Counted from the stretch's first letter, positions 18,407 through 28,062 are shown. The stretch is 40,602 nt of DNA from an uncultured Gammaproteobacteria bacterium (GCA_913063125.1 CAJXZM010000043.1:1-40602); one strand, 5' to 3'. The notes: generated by a model from the letters alone, not told the origin. Numbers and translations are program-made.

Positions 18407-19147
18407 ATGTCTTTAGAAGGTAAAGTTGCTTTAGTTACAGGGGCAAGTCGAGGCATCGGTAAAGCGATTGCACTAGCGTTGGCTGACGCCGGCGCGATTG
18501 TTATTGGAACAGCTACAACGGATAACGGCTCAGAAGCTATCACTACTTATATGTCTGGTGCGGGAATTGAAGGTAGGGGTTATACCTTAAATGTTTGCGA
18601 TTCAGAGTCGGTAGTAACTGTCATTAAGGCGATCACCAGCGAATTTGGTGCACCGTTGATATTGGTCAATAACGCAGGTATCACTCGTGATAACTTGATG
18701 TTGAGAATGAAAGAGGATGAGTGGGATAGCGTAATAGATACTAACCTGACATCTATCTACCGGACCACCAAAGCTTGCGTTCGTGGTATGACAAAAGCTC
18801 GTTGGGGTCGTGTTATTAACGTAGGTTCTGTGGTCGGAGCTATGGGTAATGGCGGGCAGGCTAATTATGCTGCTGCGAAGGCCGGAATGGAAGGCTTTGG
18901 GCGCTCATTGGCAAGGGAGTTCGGGTCGCGCAATATCACGGTCAATACCGTTGCACCAGGTTTTATTGACACAGATATGACAAAGGAATTGCCGGAAGCG
19001 CAAAAAGAAGCTATGTTGGGCCAAATTCCGCTAGGGCGCCTTGGCCAGCCTGATGAAATTGCAGCTGTTGTTGCTTTTTTGACCGGTGATAGTGCCGCGT
19101 ATGTCACTGGAGCAACAATCCCGGTGAACGGCGGAATGTATATGTGA
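18407..19147 (+). CDS. fabG: 3-oxoacyl-ACP reductase
   Basis: FabG is the NADPH-dependent reductase of the elongation cycle, a short-chain dehydrogenase. The cofactor loop TGASRGIG is at 11-18, NNAGITRDNL follows, and the catalytic Ser-Tyr-Lys set is in NVGSVVGAMGN and NYAAAKAG. The 246 residues fit. It is preceded by AGGAGAAGG, a strong ribosome binding site. The cluster position beside fabD and acpP makes FabG preferable to other short-chain dehydrogenases. Confidence 0.97.
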   Translation: MSLEGKVALVTGASRGIGKAIALALADAGAIVIGTATTDNGSEAITTYMSGAGIEGRGYTLNVCDSESVVTVIKAITSEFGAPLILVNNAGITRDNLMLRMKEDEWDSVIDTNLTSIYRTTKACVRGMTKARWGRVINVGSVVGAMGNGGQANYAAAKAGMEGFGRSLAREFGSRNITVNTVAPGFIDTDMTKELPEAQKEAMLGQIPLGRLGQPDEIAAVVAFLTGDSAAYVTGATIPVNGGMYM

Positions 19148-19206
19148 TATGCTTCGGCAAACAAATTTCACTACCTGTTTAGAGCGTTGTATCTGGTTGT
19201 ATCAGT

Positions 19207-19233
19207 AAAGGTTATGTAGAAACCTTCTTTTTT
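19207..19233 (+). terminator. Weak terminator-like hairpin after fabG
   Basis: AAGGTT (19208-19213) and AACCTT (19221-19226) can pair, followed by CTTTTTT. The stem has only two G-C pairs, so it could at best reduce read-through before the acpP promoter. Confidence 0.35.
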
Positions 19234-19274
19234 GCATTTTGAAAAAGTTGCTTACAGTTAATAGGTACGATTGC

Positions 19275-19302
19275 TTGATACAGGGGTAAAGCTTTATATA
19301 AA
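19275..19302 (+). promoter_or_regulatory. Sigma-70 promoter of acpP
   Basis: TTGATA (19275-19280), a 16-base spacer and TATAAA (19297-19302) make a good promoter. It would give acpP its own leader of about 110 bases, consistent with the high output acyl carrier protein needs and with the separate acpP promoter in E. coli. Confidence 0.65.
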
Positions 19303-19420
19303 CTACGGGTATCGCTGAAATCGAATTTCTCACAAGTATTCATACAAGAGAGAAAGGTGGTTTTTAGAGATCCGCTAAGCCCTCACAAAGAGGGTGACTT
19401 AAACTGGAGATATGGGTCGT

Positions 19421-19654
19421 ATGAGTAACATAGAAGATCGAGTTAAAAAAATTGTTGCTGAGCAACTAGGTGTTAAACTAGAAGAAATCACTAACGATTC
19501 ATCATTTGTTGAAGACTTAGGTGCGGATTCATTGGATACAGTTGAATTAGTTATGGCTCTTGAAGAAGAGTTTGAAACTGAAATCCCTGATGAGCAAGCA
19601 GAAAAGATTACTAAAGTACAAGAAGCTATTGATTACGTTAACTCTAATCAGTAA
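19421..19654 (+). CDS. acpP: Acyl carrier protein
   Basis: AcpP carries the growing fatty acid on a phosphopantetheine arm. The 77-residue acidic protein starts [10 protein letters not shown] and has the attachment Ser37 in [10 protein letters not shown]. An in-frame ATG at 19412 exists, but it is only two bases from the GGAG at 19406, too close for use, and would add MGR to a very conserved N-terminus, so 19421 is the start. A strong terminator follows, and the gene has its own promoter, so it forms a separate high-level transcript within the fab cluster. Confidence 0.98.
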   Translation: MSNIEDRVKKIVAEQLGVKLEEITNDSSFVEDLGADSLDTVELVMALEEEFETEIPDEQAEKITKVQEAIDYVNSNQ

Positions 19655-19681
19655 TTTGCTTGTTACAATGAAGTGATCCAG

Positions 19682-19718
19682 AAAGGCCGTATGCGTAATC
19701 GCAGCGGCCTTTTTGTTT
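19682..19718 (+). terminator. Rho-independent terminator after acpP
   Basis: AAAGGCCG (from 19682) pairs with CGGCCTTT, with an inner TGCG-TAAT-CGCA helix, and is followed by a T-rich run (TTTTTGTTTT). It ends the acpP transcript, about 30 bases past its stop; fabF beyond must have read-through or another promoter. Confidence 0.9.
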
Positions 19719-19817
19719 TGTAACAACTTTGTGGTAAATTCCGTAAAAAATATCAGTACAATGGCTTATTAGTTCGGTGATTTTCTAGATTTATTAGAAT
19801 GGTAGGAGAAAGTAGAC

Positions 19818-21059
19818 GTGTCAAAAAGGCGAGTAGTGGTTACAGGGATGGGGATGGTGACTCCCCTAGGAAACACGATGGCATCCACATGGGAAGGTCT
19901 TGTGAATGGACGTAGTGGTATTGGAATGATTGAGCATTATGATGTTTCCGCCCATGGAACCAAATTTGCTGGATTAATTAAAGACCTTGACCTTGAGCCA
20001 TATCTTGAAAAGAAAACGGCACGGAAAATGGACGCCTTTATTCAGTATGGCATAGTTGCTGGATTACAGGCTATTGCTGATTCCGGTGTTGAAGCAACAG
20101 AGGAAAATGCTGCGCGTATTGGTGTTGCTATGGGTGCTGGTATCGGAGGTATTCAAACAATTGAAACCAATCATGATGCTTATATCAAAGGGGGTGCTCG
20201 AAAGGTAAGTCCATTTTTGATCCCTGGGACGATTGTAAATATGATTTCTGGTCACCTTTCAATGATGAAGGGTTTTAGAGGCCCTAATTTCTGTATAGCG
20301 ACAGCCTGTACGAGTGCAACCCATTCAATTGGTTACTCAGCGAGAACTATTGCTTATGGTGATGCCGATGTGATGGTGACTGGCGGCTCTGAAAGAGGTT
20401 CTTCACCTTTAGGTATGGCGGGTTTCTCTTCTGCACGGGCACTGTCAAAGCGTAATGATGCCCCTCAAGCAGCAAGTCGACCGTGGGACAAAGATCGAGA
20501 CGGCTTTGTGTTGTCGGACGGTGCAGGGTCTTTGGTATTAGAAGAGTACGAGCACGCGAAAGCTCGTGGTGCGAAAATATATGGAGAGTTAGTAGGTTTT
20601 GGTGCTAGCAGTGATGCTTTTCATATTACCTCACCTCCATCGGACGGTGCTGGCGCAGCATTGTCGATGAAAAATGCGCTTAATGATGCCGGTGTGAATC
20701 CTGAAGATGTCGATTATATTAATGCTCACGGAACCTCGACACCTGCAGGTGATTTAGCGGAAACGGCAGCGCTGAAATCAGTGTTTGGAAGCTCTGTGTA
20801 CGATGTGATGGTCAGTTCAACGAAATCAATGACAGGGCATTTGTTAGGTGCTGCAGGTGCGGTTGAGTCGGTAATCAGCCTGCTTGCGATCAATAATAAT
20901 ATTGCACCTCCAACAATTAATTTGGAAAATCCTGACGAGGGTTGTGATCTGGATTTTGTGGCGAACCAGGCAAAAGAAAAAGTGATTGATATTGTTGTGT
21001 CAAATTCCTTTGGTTTTGGCGGTACGAATGGTACTTTAGTGTTCAAGAAATGTAGTTAA
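19818..21059 (+). CDS. fabF: 3-oxoacyl-ACP synthase II
   Basis: FabF is the condensing enzyme that elongates acyl-ACP with malonyl-ACP. The 413-residue protein has the Cys-His-His triad: Cys164 in [11 protein letters not shown], His in [12 protein letters not shown] (about 304) and His in [15 protein letters not shown] (about 341). The start is GTG at 19818, with AGGAG 9 bases upstream; the N-terminus [17 protein letters not shown] is that of FabF. It is not FabB, which has a different N-terminal pattern and genomic place. Confidence 0.97.
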   Translation: MSKRRVVVTGMGMVTPLGNTMASTWEGLVNGRSGIGMIEHYDVSAHGTKFAGLIKDLDLEPYLEKKTARKMDAFIQYGIVAGLQAIADSGVEATEENAARIGVAMGAGIGGIQTIETNHDAYIKGGARKVSPFLIPGTIVNMISGHLSMMKGFRGPNFCIATACTSATHSIGYSARTIAYGDADVMVTGGSERGSSPLGMAGFSSARALSKRNDAPQAASRPWDKDRDGFVLSDGAGSLVLEEYEHAKARGAKIYGELVGFGASSDAFHITSPPSDGAGAALSMKNALNDAGVNPEDVDYINAHGTSTPAGDLAETAALKSVFGSSVYDVMVSSTKSMTGHLLGAAGAVESVISLLAINNNIAPPTINLENPDEGCDLDFVANQAKEKVIDIVVSNSFGFGGTNGTLVFKKCS

Positions 21060-21086
21060 TTAACGTAGCATTTTTAGAGTACTAGT

Positions 21087-21923
21087 TTGTCTAAGCCTAT
21101 AAATGAACATTTTTGTGAAAGCTGGATTAATGGTAGTCCGGCTTCCGCTGTTCCTATCGGTGATCGTGGATTGGCTTATGGTGACGGGGTGTTTGAAACC
21201 ATTCGAGTGAATGAAACCCCTGTGCTATTTCTACAGCACCTATCCCGCTTAACGCGTGGTTTAGCTGTATTGGGTATACCTTTCAATTGTAATATTCTTA
21301 AAAATGAAATATCTCGTTATTTGCAGCATCGAAAGCATGGTATTTTAAAGATTATTGTTACCCGAGGTGTAGGAGGACGTGGCTATGCATCTTTATCTAG
21401 TCCTGAGCCGAATCGAATATTAAGCTGGCATCCTCTACCTGAATATCCATCAACATACTTCTCCAAAGGAGTGTCGGTGTATGCATGTAAAACTGTTCTT
21501 GGTCAGAACCCTTCACTGGCAGGAATTAAGCATTTAAATCGATTAGAGCAAGTACTGGCACGAAATGAATGGGGTCAAGAAAACTACCAAGAAGGCATAG
21601 TGTGTGATTTGCAGGGTAACGCTATTGAAGCTGTATTTAGTAATCTTTGGGTTGTTCATAAGGGATGCTTAATGACTCCTCGGTTAGATATGTCAGGCGT
21701 TGCTGGAGTCATGCGAGAGTGGCTGTTGGAGGTGCTGCCTAAACATGGGGTGAAAGTAAAGGAAGTAACGTTACCTTCAAGTGATTTGTTGTCTATGGAT
21801 GAGGTTTTCTTGTCTAATAGCGTTTTTGGCATTTGGCCTGTGAAACAATACAATGGTGTGTCGTGGTCTCCGGGTGTAATAACAATGTTATGCCAAACAC
21901 TTGTACAGGATTTACTTTTTTGA
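21087..21923 (+). CDS. pabC: Aminodeoxychorismate lyase
   Basis: PabC is a PLP enzyme of class IV that splits 4-amino-4-deoxychorismate into p-aminobenzoate and pyruvate for folate synthesis. DRGLAYGDGVFETIRV near residue 27, the PLP Lys in AGIKHLNRLEQVLARNEW, and FLSNSVFGIWPV near the end are typical. The start is TTG at 21087, 27 bases after fabF, with no ATG before the conserved N-terminal strand. The cluster fabF-pabC-mltG-tmk-holB is the usual one. Confidence 0.93.
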   Translation: MSKPINEHFCESWINGSPASAVPIGDRGLAYGDGVFETIRVNETPVLFLQHLSRLTRGLAVLGIPFNCNILKNEISRYLQHRKHGILKIIVTRGVGGRGYASLSSPEPNRILSWHPLPEYPSTYFSKGVSVYACKTVLGQNPSLAGIKHLNRLEQVLARNEWGQENYQEGIVCDLQGNAIEAVFSNLWVVHKGCLMTPRLDMSGVAGVMREWLLEVLPKHGVKVKEVTLPSSDLLSMDEVFLSNSVFGIWPVKQYNGVSWSPGVITMLCQTLVQDLLF

Positions 21924-21964
21924 CAACTATATTTTTGATACCCATAAAAAACCAAGGAGCTATT

Positions 21965-23020
21965 TTGCTTAGGTTATTATTGTTGTTGGCTTTTCTGGGG
22001 TGTGGTGTGCTTTGGTTTGGTTATACTCATGTCCAATCGCTATTTTCTAAACCGTTAGCATTTTCTGGAGGGACGTACGCGTTGGACGTATTGCCTGGCT
22101 CTAGTTTTGGCGGAGTGACGCGTCAGTTTGAACGTGATGGCCTGTTTCCATATCCTCGTCTGTTGACGTTTTATGGTAAATATTTTGGGTATTCTAGAAG
22201 CCTCAAAGCGGGTGAGTATTCGATTGCTAGTGGTAGTTCGATGCTTGATGTGTTGGATATACTTAAATCGGGTGCTGTTGTATACCATCAGTTAACGTTG
22301 CTAGAAGGTCAAACCTTTCGAGCGTTTCGCCTGCAGCTACTCGATACTCAAAACCTTGAGCATAATATAGCTGAGTTGAGTAATGAAGAAGTTATGGAAA
22401 AACTTGGGGCGACAGGGATTCATCCGGAAGGGCAGTTTTACCCCGATACCTATTTCTTTCAGAAGCACGATAGTGATTTTGATATTTTGCAGAGGGCTTA
22501 TCTTCGTTTACAGGGTGTCTTGGAGGAAGAGTGGCGTCGCCGTGTAAAAGAAGAGCAGAATACTGGTTTAGAAAAGCTGCCGTACAAAACCCCTTACGAT
22601 GTGCTGATTATGGCATCCATCATCGAGAAGGAAACTGGGCAGCCAAGTGAGCGGGCAGAAATCGCCGCTGTGTTTGTTCAGCGACTGAAGAAAAAAATGC
22701 GTTTACAAACGGACCCCACCGTTATTTATGGTCTCGGGGAGCGTTACAAAGGTAATATCACTAAGCGTCATCTACGTGAAAAAACACCGTATAATACCTA
22801 TCGCATCAATGGATTACCTCCCACTCCTATAGCGAGTGTTGGGCGGCCTGCAATCCATGCAGCGTTATATCCTACAACGTCAACAGCGTTATACTTTGTT
22901 GCGAAAGGTGATGGTAGCCATAAATTCTCTAAGACCTTAAAAGAACATCAACAAGCTGTGCGACAATACCAGTGGAAGCGCAAAGCCAATTATCGGTCTG
23001 CGCCAGCTTCGTCATTATAG
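21965..23020 (+). CDS. mltG: Endolytic murein transglycosylase MltG
   Basis: MltG is an inner-membrane lytic transglycosylase that cuts new glycan strands and may set their length. The 351 residues begin with a single membrane helix (LRLLLLLAFLGCGVLWFGY), followed by a LysM-like part and the YceG domain with catalytic Glu in IMASIIEKETG, then LQTDPTVIYGLG and PYNTYRINGLPPTPIASVG. The frame is open from 21833, inside pabC, but AAGGAG at 21954-21959 with a five-base gap points to TTG at 21965, giving the normal length. It overlaps nothing when started there. Confidence 0.93.
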   Translation: MLRLLLLLAFLGCGVLWFGYTHVQSLFSKPLAFSGGTYALDVLPGSSFGGVTRQFERDGLFPYPRLLTFYGKYFGYSRSLKAGEYSIASGSSMLDVLDILKSGAVVYHQLTLLEGQTFRAFRLQLLDTQNLEHNIAELSNEEVMEKLGATGIHPEGQFYPDTYFFQKHDSDFDILQRAYLRLQGVLEEEWRRRVKEEQNTGLEKLPYKTPYDVLIMASIIEKETGQPSERAEIAAVFVQRLKKKMRLQTDPTVIYGLGERYKGNITKRHLREKTPYNTYRINGLPPTPIASVGRPAIHAALYPTTSTALYFVAKGDGSHKFSKTLKEHQQAVRQYQWKRKANYRSAPASSL

Positions 23021-23047
23021 TAACTCATTATTAAAAGTAGTGTTTGT

Positions 23048-23704
23048 ATGCAAAAAAAAAAATCAAGTAACCTGAATAATGCACGCTTCCTTACTGTTGA
23101 AGGCGTTGAGGGAGTTGGTAAAACAACGAACATTATCTTTATCAGTGAGTGGCTAGAGGGGCGGGGGATTCCTTATATTCATACTCGTGAGCCAGGAGGG
23201 ACGCCGCTAGCAGAAGAATTACGCTCGTTGCTGTTGTCTCCAAGGGATGAGCAAGTGGATGCGACGGCAGAATTGTTACTGATGTTTGCTGCCAGAGCTC
23301 AGCATATTGAGCAGGTGATTAAGCCAGCCTTGGCCAAAGGTGTTTGGGTGTTATGTGATCGATTTACGGATGCTACCTACGCATATCAAGGTGGTGGAAG
23401 AAATATGGGGTTCGAGAAAATTGAACAGCTAGAGAACTTTGTACAAGGTGACTTTCGTCCTGATGCCGTGATTTTACTGGATTTGCCGGTTGCTGTAGGG
23501 TTGGCAAGGGCGGCTAAGCGTGGAACATTAGATCGTTTTGAGCGAGAGGCAGAAGGTTTTTTTCACCGTGTTCGAGATGCATATTTGAACCGAGCGAAAG
23601 AGAAACCCTCTCGATATTGGTTAGTGGACGCTGAGCCGCCCCTAGAGCAGGTCCAGGTGCAAATATCAGAGACACTGCAGAGAATCTTGGCGGAACAGGT
23701 TTAA
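23048..23704 (+). CDS. tmk: Thymidylate kinase
   Basis: Tmk phosphorylates dTMP to dTDP. The 218-residue protein has the P-loop GVEGVGKTT (19-27), HTREPGGTPLAEELR, and DRFTDATYAYQGGGR, the DR(Y/F) motif of the family. RGTLDRFERE forms the lid region of the E. coli type. The N-terminus before the P-loop is Lys/Asn-rich. It lies between mltG and holB as usual. Confidence 0.96.
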   Translation: MQKKKSSNLNNARFLTVEGVEGVGKTTNIIFISEWLEGRGIPYIHTREPGGTPLAEELRSLLLSPRDEQVDATAELLLMFAARAQHIEQVIKPALAKGVWVLCDRFTDATYAYQGGGRNMGFEKIEQLENFVQGDFRPDAVILLDLPVAVGLARAAKRGTLDRFEREAEGFFHRVRDAYLNRAKEKPSRYWLVDAEPPLEQVQVQISETLQRILAEQV

Positions 23705-23738
23705 CAACGGCAGCAAAGCGCTATAGTGAGAAATTGAA

Positions 23739-24737
23739 ATGTTATCAGATATTTTACATACTGTTGTACCGCTGCCTTGGCAATCTGAATTCTGGCAACA
23801 ACTGCATGAACGATTGAAGGGTGGGGGGTTGCCTCACGCAATATTGCTGCGAGGTGTTCAGGGGACGGGGAAAGGCCAATTTGCGTTAGCGTTTGGCCAA
23901 TGCCTGTTGTGCTTGAGTCCAGTAGGTGGTGTTGCCTGCGGGAAGTGTAAAAGCTGTTTATTGATGCAAGCAGGTAGTCACCCTGATTTGAAAATTGTTG
24001 AACCTGAAGATACAGGAAAGGCGATAAAGATAGATCAAATTCGGTCAGTTGTTGATTTTGGAAGCAAGAGTGCACAATTTGGTGGTTATCGTGTGGTGGT
24101 CATATCTCCCGCGGAGAATATGAACGTAAATGCGTCTAACGCGTTACTTAAGTCGTTGGAAGAGCCGGGGCCAAAAACGATCATGCTATTGGTGTCGCAC
24201 CAAGTGTCTGGTGTGCTTGCTACAATAAAAAGTCGCTGTCAGTCGTTGGATTTCCCACTGCCCAGTAGCGAACAGGCAGTTAATTGGTTGAGCTCGGTGG
24301 TAACTGATCCGGTACGTGCTCAGCTGTTGCTGAATGTAGCGGGTGGAGCGCCGTTAAGGGCGTTAGAAATGGAGCAAAAGGAGTTGCTTTCTGATAGGCA
24401 AAGTATTATTCGAGCATGGGTCGGCGTGTTGAAGGGGCAAGATGGTCCCGTTGTTGTTGCGGAGCGGTGGGTGAAATATCCTTTGCCTGAATTGTTGATG
24501 TGGCTTCAGGCTTGGCAAGTCGACCTAGGGAAGGTGGTTTCTGGGGTAGAGTTTGCGGTGTTAAATCAGGATTTGTTGCCCCAATTTAGAGAGATGGCAG
24601 CCGTTTGTTCTCATAATAAGGTGTTTGATTTTTATCAGTATTTGTTGGAATTGGGGAGTATGGCGAGTAGTTCGACAAACCCAAATCCACAGCTATTGTT
24701 AGAACAGCTACTAATTCGTTGGTCTGAGAACCGGTAG
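23739..24737 (+). CDS. holB: DNA polymerase III subunit delta'
   Basis: HolB is the delta' part of the clamp loader. The 332-residue AAA+ protein has the P-loop GVQGTGKG (39-46), four zinc-binding cysteines (around 58-73, with CGKCKSC) and the sensor region NASNALLKSLEEPGPKT. The SRC motif of the loader is in IKSRCQSLDFP. The spacing to tmk (34 bases) and the order are typical. Confidence 0.94.
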   Translation: MLSDILHTVVPLPWQSEFWQQLHERLKGGGLPHAILLRGVQGTGKGQFALAFGQCLLCLSPVGGVACGKCKSCLLMQAGSHPDLKIVEPEDTGKAIKIDQIRSVVDFGSKSAQFGGYRVVVISPAENMNVNASNALLKSLEEPGPKTIMLLVSHQVSGVLATIKSRCQSLDFPLPSSEQAVNWLSSVVTDPVRAQLLLNVAGGAPLRALEMEQKELLSDRQSIIRAWVGVLKGQDGPVVVAERWVKYPLPELLMWLQAWQVDLGKVVSGVEFAVLNQDLLPQFREMAAVCSHNKVFDFYQYLLELGSMASSSTNPNPQLLLEQLLIRWSENR

Positions 24738-24811
24738 GCGTAGAAAGTGTTGTTGAATTAGGCGTTTGTTTCGCACACTGCTAGAATTAAAATAACAATG
24801 GAGAGGAATTT

Positions 24812-25159
24812 ATGGGTATTGGTGGTTCTCGATCTGGGATTTTATCCCTGACAATCAAAGATAAAGCAGTATTGTATGCTGCTTACATGCCATTCATTAA
24901 AAATGGCGGATTGTTTATTCCCACCAATAAACAATACAAGCTTGGAGAGGAGGTATTTCTCCTTCTAAACTTAATGGAAGAGACAGAGAAGATACCTGTT
25001 GCTGGAAAAATTGTGTGGGTAACACCGAGAGGGGCACAAGGAAACCGTGCCGCAGGTATTGGTGTGCAATTTAATGATCAGGATGATAGCGCCCGTAACA
25101 AAATCGAGACCTACCTAGCGGGTGCTTTGCAGTCAGATAGGCCGACACACACGATGTAA
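24812..25159 (+). CDS. pilZ: PilZ domain protein (type IV pilus type)
   Basis: The 115-residue protein consists of one PilZ fold, with YMPFIKNGGLFIPTN, GEEVFLLLNLM and GIGVQF. It lacks the RxxxR that binds cyclic di-GMP at its N-terminus, like the namesake PilZ of Pseudomonas, which acts with PilB/FimX in pilus assembly. The location between holB and tatD is the same as in Pseudomonas, which supports the name. GGAGAGGAA precedes the ATG closely. Confidence 0.9.
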   Translation: MGIGGSRSGILSLTIKDKAVLYAAYMPFIKNGGLFIPTNKQYKLGEEVFLLLNLMEETEKIPVAGKIVWVTPRGAQGNRAAGIGVQFNDQDDSARNKIETYLAGALQSDRPTHTM

Positions 25160-25312
25160 TATATGACTATCGAGCGGGTTGGGTCTAAATGCAATCCGCG
25201 AGCACATAGGATATCTTCGTTATAGTTCTCAAATATTTATTACTCTTTTTGCGTTCTGAGAGTAACCTCCCTTACTACTAAACCCCTTGTTACATACTTT
25301 TACGGTTTTTTC

Positions 25313-26098
25313 ATGTTTATAGATTCCCATTGTCACTTAGACAAATTAGATGTTGCCTCACAAAAAGGCGGTATTAAGGCTGCGTTGCAACGAGCAAAAG
25401 ATCAGCATGTTTCGCATGTGTTATGTATTGGTATTGATATGGAGAATATTCAGGATGTTCTCCATATTGCAGAATCATATCCGAATGTATTTGCAACAGT
25501 AGGAGCGCACCCTCTCTATCAAGAAAATAGAAGTCCAAGCTTAAATGACCTGTTGTTACTGGCGGAGCATTCCAAGGTGATTGGTATTGGTGAATCGGGG
25601 TTGGACTATTTTTATTGCAAAGGTGATTTGCAATGGCAGAGAGATCGTTTTGTGACGCATATTCAAGCTGCGGTGCAAACAGGACTGCCATTGGTTGTTC
25701 ATACCCGGGCAGCTAAATTGGACACCTTAAGTCTGTTAATGGAGCACGGGCAGGGCAAGGTGAAGGGGGTCCTGCATTGTTTTACTGAAGACCTTGATAT
25801 GGCTGAACAGGCAATAGAATTAGGTTTCTATATTTCAATCTCAGGTATCGTAACGTTTAATAGTGCCGACGAGTTGCGGAATGTAGTGGATAAGATCCCA
25901 CTTGAAAAATTGTTAATTGAAACAGATGCGCCTTGGTTAACTCCAGTGCCTAATCGTGGAAAACCTAATGAGCCTAAATATGTCGTTGATGTCGCAAAAA
26001 AAATAGCGGAGATTAAAGGCATTTCAATTGAAGCTGTTGCACAAGTGACAACCAATAACTTCTTTACGTTATTTTCAAAGGCAAAAAACAGTCAATAA
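25313..26098 (+). CDS. TatD family metal-dependent hydrolase
   Basis: The 261-residue protein has the metal ligands of TatD nucleases: DSHCHLD (4-10), GESGLDYFY, HTRAA, HCFTE and ETDAPWLTP. The family shows 3'-5' exonuclease activity on DNA and RNA in E. coli; the YcfH branch, which sits after holB, is less well studied. It follows pilZ by about 150 bases and has only a weak ribosome binding site. Confidence 0.93.
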   Translation: MFIDSHCHLDKLDVASQKGGIKAALQRAKDQHVSHVLCIGIDMENIQDVLHIAESYPNVFATVGAHPLYQENRSPSLNDLLLLAEHSKVIGIGESGLDYFYCKGDLQWQRDRFVTHIQAAVQTGLPLVVHTRAAKLDTLSLLMEHGQGKVKGVLHCFTEDLDMAEQAIELGFYISISGIVTFNSADELRNVVDKIPLEKLLIETDAPWLTPVPNRGKPNEPKYVVDVAKKIAEIKGISIEAVAQVTTNNFFTLFSKAKNSQ

Positions 26099-26119
26099 TC
26101 CATCAATAGAGGAACACCA

Positions 26120-27472
26120 ATGGATAGCATTAGCCCAGATGTAACTGTAAACCTGTTGTGGATGTTAGGTAGCGGTATTGCTGTAGTGTTGGCTTTTTTT
26201 ACTGGAAAGGTGTTTGGGGGGAATGCGTTGGTTGCTCAGTTAAAAGTGTTAGAGGAACGGTTGGCTCATAAAGAAACTGAGTTGCAGCGTCAAAATAATG
26301 AGCTTGAACAGACAAATGATCGATTAGAGCAAACGCAGGACGATACCCGGGATAAAGATATTTTATTGGCAGGATTGAATGTTCGTATTAATGCTATGGA
26401 AGAGGATCATAAGCAAAAAATATCGTTTGCATTGGGAGCTAAGGAGCAATTAAAAACTGAATTTCAATCAGTGGCTCAGGCACTGTTAGAAGAGAAAAGT
26501 GAAAAATTCGCCGCGTTAAATCAATCTTCGTTGTCACAATTGCTTTTACCTTTAAAAGAGCAGCTGACCCGCTTCAGCAAACAGGTATCTGATGGTTACG
26601 ATAAAGACCTTCGTGACCGTATTTCGTTGTTAAAAGAATTGTCAGAGCTTAAAACTATTAATGCAAAAATGAGTGATGATGCACTTAACCTAACCCGCGC
26701 ACTGAAAGGTGATAATAAGTTGCAGGGGAACTGGGGGGAGATGGTGTTGGAGCGCGTGTTGGAGATGTCAGGGCTTCAGCGTGATAGAGAGTATGTCCTG
26801 CAGCCTAGCTTTAAACAGGAAAGTGGAGCAATTCTGCGCCCCGATGCGGTGGTTCAACTACCGGAAGGAAAGTCGGTTATTGTTGATAGTAAAGTGTCCC
26901 TTAAACATTGGGAGCAGGCGGTTGCAGCGCAGGATGGTGAGCAAGAGAAGGAGGCGATGAAAAAGCATGTGGATTCGTTAAAAGGGCATGTTAAAAATTT
27001 GTCGTCTAAGCAATACGATACCCTCCCCGGTATAGAGTCGCTGGATTTTGTGCTGATGTTTATACCTATTGAAGCTGCTTTTATCAAAGCGTTGGACGAG
27101 GAACCTGAATTATATCAGTTAGCTAACGATCGAAACATTATGCTGGTATGCCCTTCAACGTTACTAGCGACATTAAAGGCCATTCGCTCTGGGTGGCAGC
27201 ATGATCGTCAAAACCGCAATGCCTTAGAGATAGCTCAGCGTGCTGGAGCCCTGCATGATCAATTTGTGCTATTTGCGGATGCTTTGGAAGATGTTGGCGA
27301 TAAGTTAGGTAAAGCGTCGGATTCGTATGAAACGGCCCATAAGCGTCTTTCTAGTGGCAAGGGAAGCTTAGTTAATCGTATTGTTCAGTTGGAACAGTTA
27401 GGGGCGAAAACCAAAAAAACTCTAGCGCTTCAGTCGGAGAGTGTGTTGGATGAATTAGAAGAGGCGAGATAA
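26120..27472 (+). CDS. rmuC: DNA recombination protein RmuC
   Basis: The 450-residue protein is of the RmuC family, reported to limit DNA inversions and to carry a PD-(D/E)XK-like nuclease fold. A membrane segment lies at about 10-28, a long coiled coil (Gln/Glu/Lys-rich) at about 35-140, and the conserved domain follows with LQGNWGEMVLERVLEMSGL, RPDAVVQLP, VIVDSKVSL and FVLMFIPIEAAF. The end overlaps the convergent gene on the other strand by 43 bases. AGAGGAA precedes the ATG. Confidence 0.93.
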   Translation: MDSISPDVTVNLLWMLGSGIAVVLAFFTGKVFGGNALVAQLKVLEERLAHKETELQRQNNELEQTNDRLEQTQDDTRDKDILLAGLNVRINAMEEDHKQKISFALGAKEQLKTEFQSVAQALLEEKSEKFAALNQSSLSQLLLPLKEQLTRFSKQVSDGYDKDLRDRISLLKELSELKTINAKMSDDALNLTRALKGDNKLQGNWGEMVLERVLEMSGLQRDREYVLQPSFKQESGAILRPDAVVQLPEGKSVIVDSKVSLKHWEQAVAAQDGEQEKEAMKKHVDSLKGHVKNLSSKQYDTLPGIESLDFVLMFIPIEAAFIKALDEEPELYQLANDRNIMLVCPSTLLATLKAIRSGWQHDRQNRNALEIAQRAGALHDQFVLFADALEDVGDKLGKASDSYETAHKRLSSGKGSLVNRIVQLEQLGAKTKKTLALQSESVLDELEEAR

Positions 27473-28062
27473 ACAAGTATAGCGGCTAAGGTGGTCCACT
27501 TTGCGGCTGAAGTGAAGCAAAGTACCTGGAAGCCTAATTCAGATGTTAACTGGTTAGATAAAAAGTATAAATGTAGCGTGTTTTCAATAATATCTAAGGT
27601 TCCCGCCAATGTTGGTAGCAATAAAATCCAAGGAAATGACGTAAGGAATGAGTTTTGTTGTTGGGTTAGCGGGTTCTTGATGCGTCGAATGCGTATGAGT
27701 AAGCCGGTTAGCATCACCCAGTAAGCGATAGCCAATAGGTAGCCCATAAATAGCCATTTCACGTAATAATAGAGACCTTGATCCCCCCATGTAGTAACAA
27801 TGTACCTTGCACGCTCTATATCGAAAGAAAGCTGGAGCTGAAGCACGCTAAACCCACTTGTCGAGTCAACGTTAGGATAGATAATAAAAAAAACTATGCT
27901 AGAAAGCAGTATGGTTAAAAAGGTGCTGATATGACGTGTGGCAGGGTGCCCAAATATATCAAGAAGCAATGAGCCAGGGCGATAATTGCATTGCAGGTCT
28001 GTTTGTCGGGTTATGCTTTTGGTTTCTCTTTGATTAAAGGTCGTTGGTGCCATTAATATCAT
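27430..28062 (-). CDS. Membrane protein of unknown function, about four helices
   Basis: I do not recognise a named family. The 210 residues contain four hydrophobic segments of membrane length, around 45-62, 95-123, 142-160 and 183-200, with RIRRIKN between the second and third. The segment IERARYIVTTWGDQGLYYY looks like a conserved soluble stretch. The start may be ATG 28062 or ATG 28053; neither has a ribosome binding site. The structured RNA candidate with its terminator lies just upstream on the same strand, so that RNA may be a leader of this gene. The 3' end overlaps rmuC tail to tail. Confidence 0.72.
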   Translation of the reverse strand: MILMAPTTFNQRETKSITRQTDLQCNYRPGSLLLDIFGHPATRHISTFLTILLSSIVFFIIYPNVDSTSGFSVLQLQLSFDIERARYIVTTWGDQGLYYYVKWLFMGYLLAIAYWVMLTGLLIRIRRIKNPLTQQQNSFLTSFPWILLLPTLAGTLDIIENTLHLYFLSNQLTSELGFQVLCFTSAAKWTTLAAILVYLASSNSSNTLSD

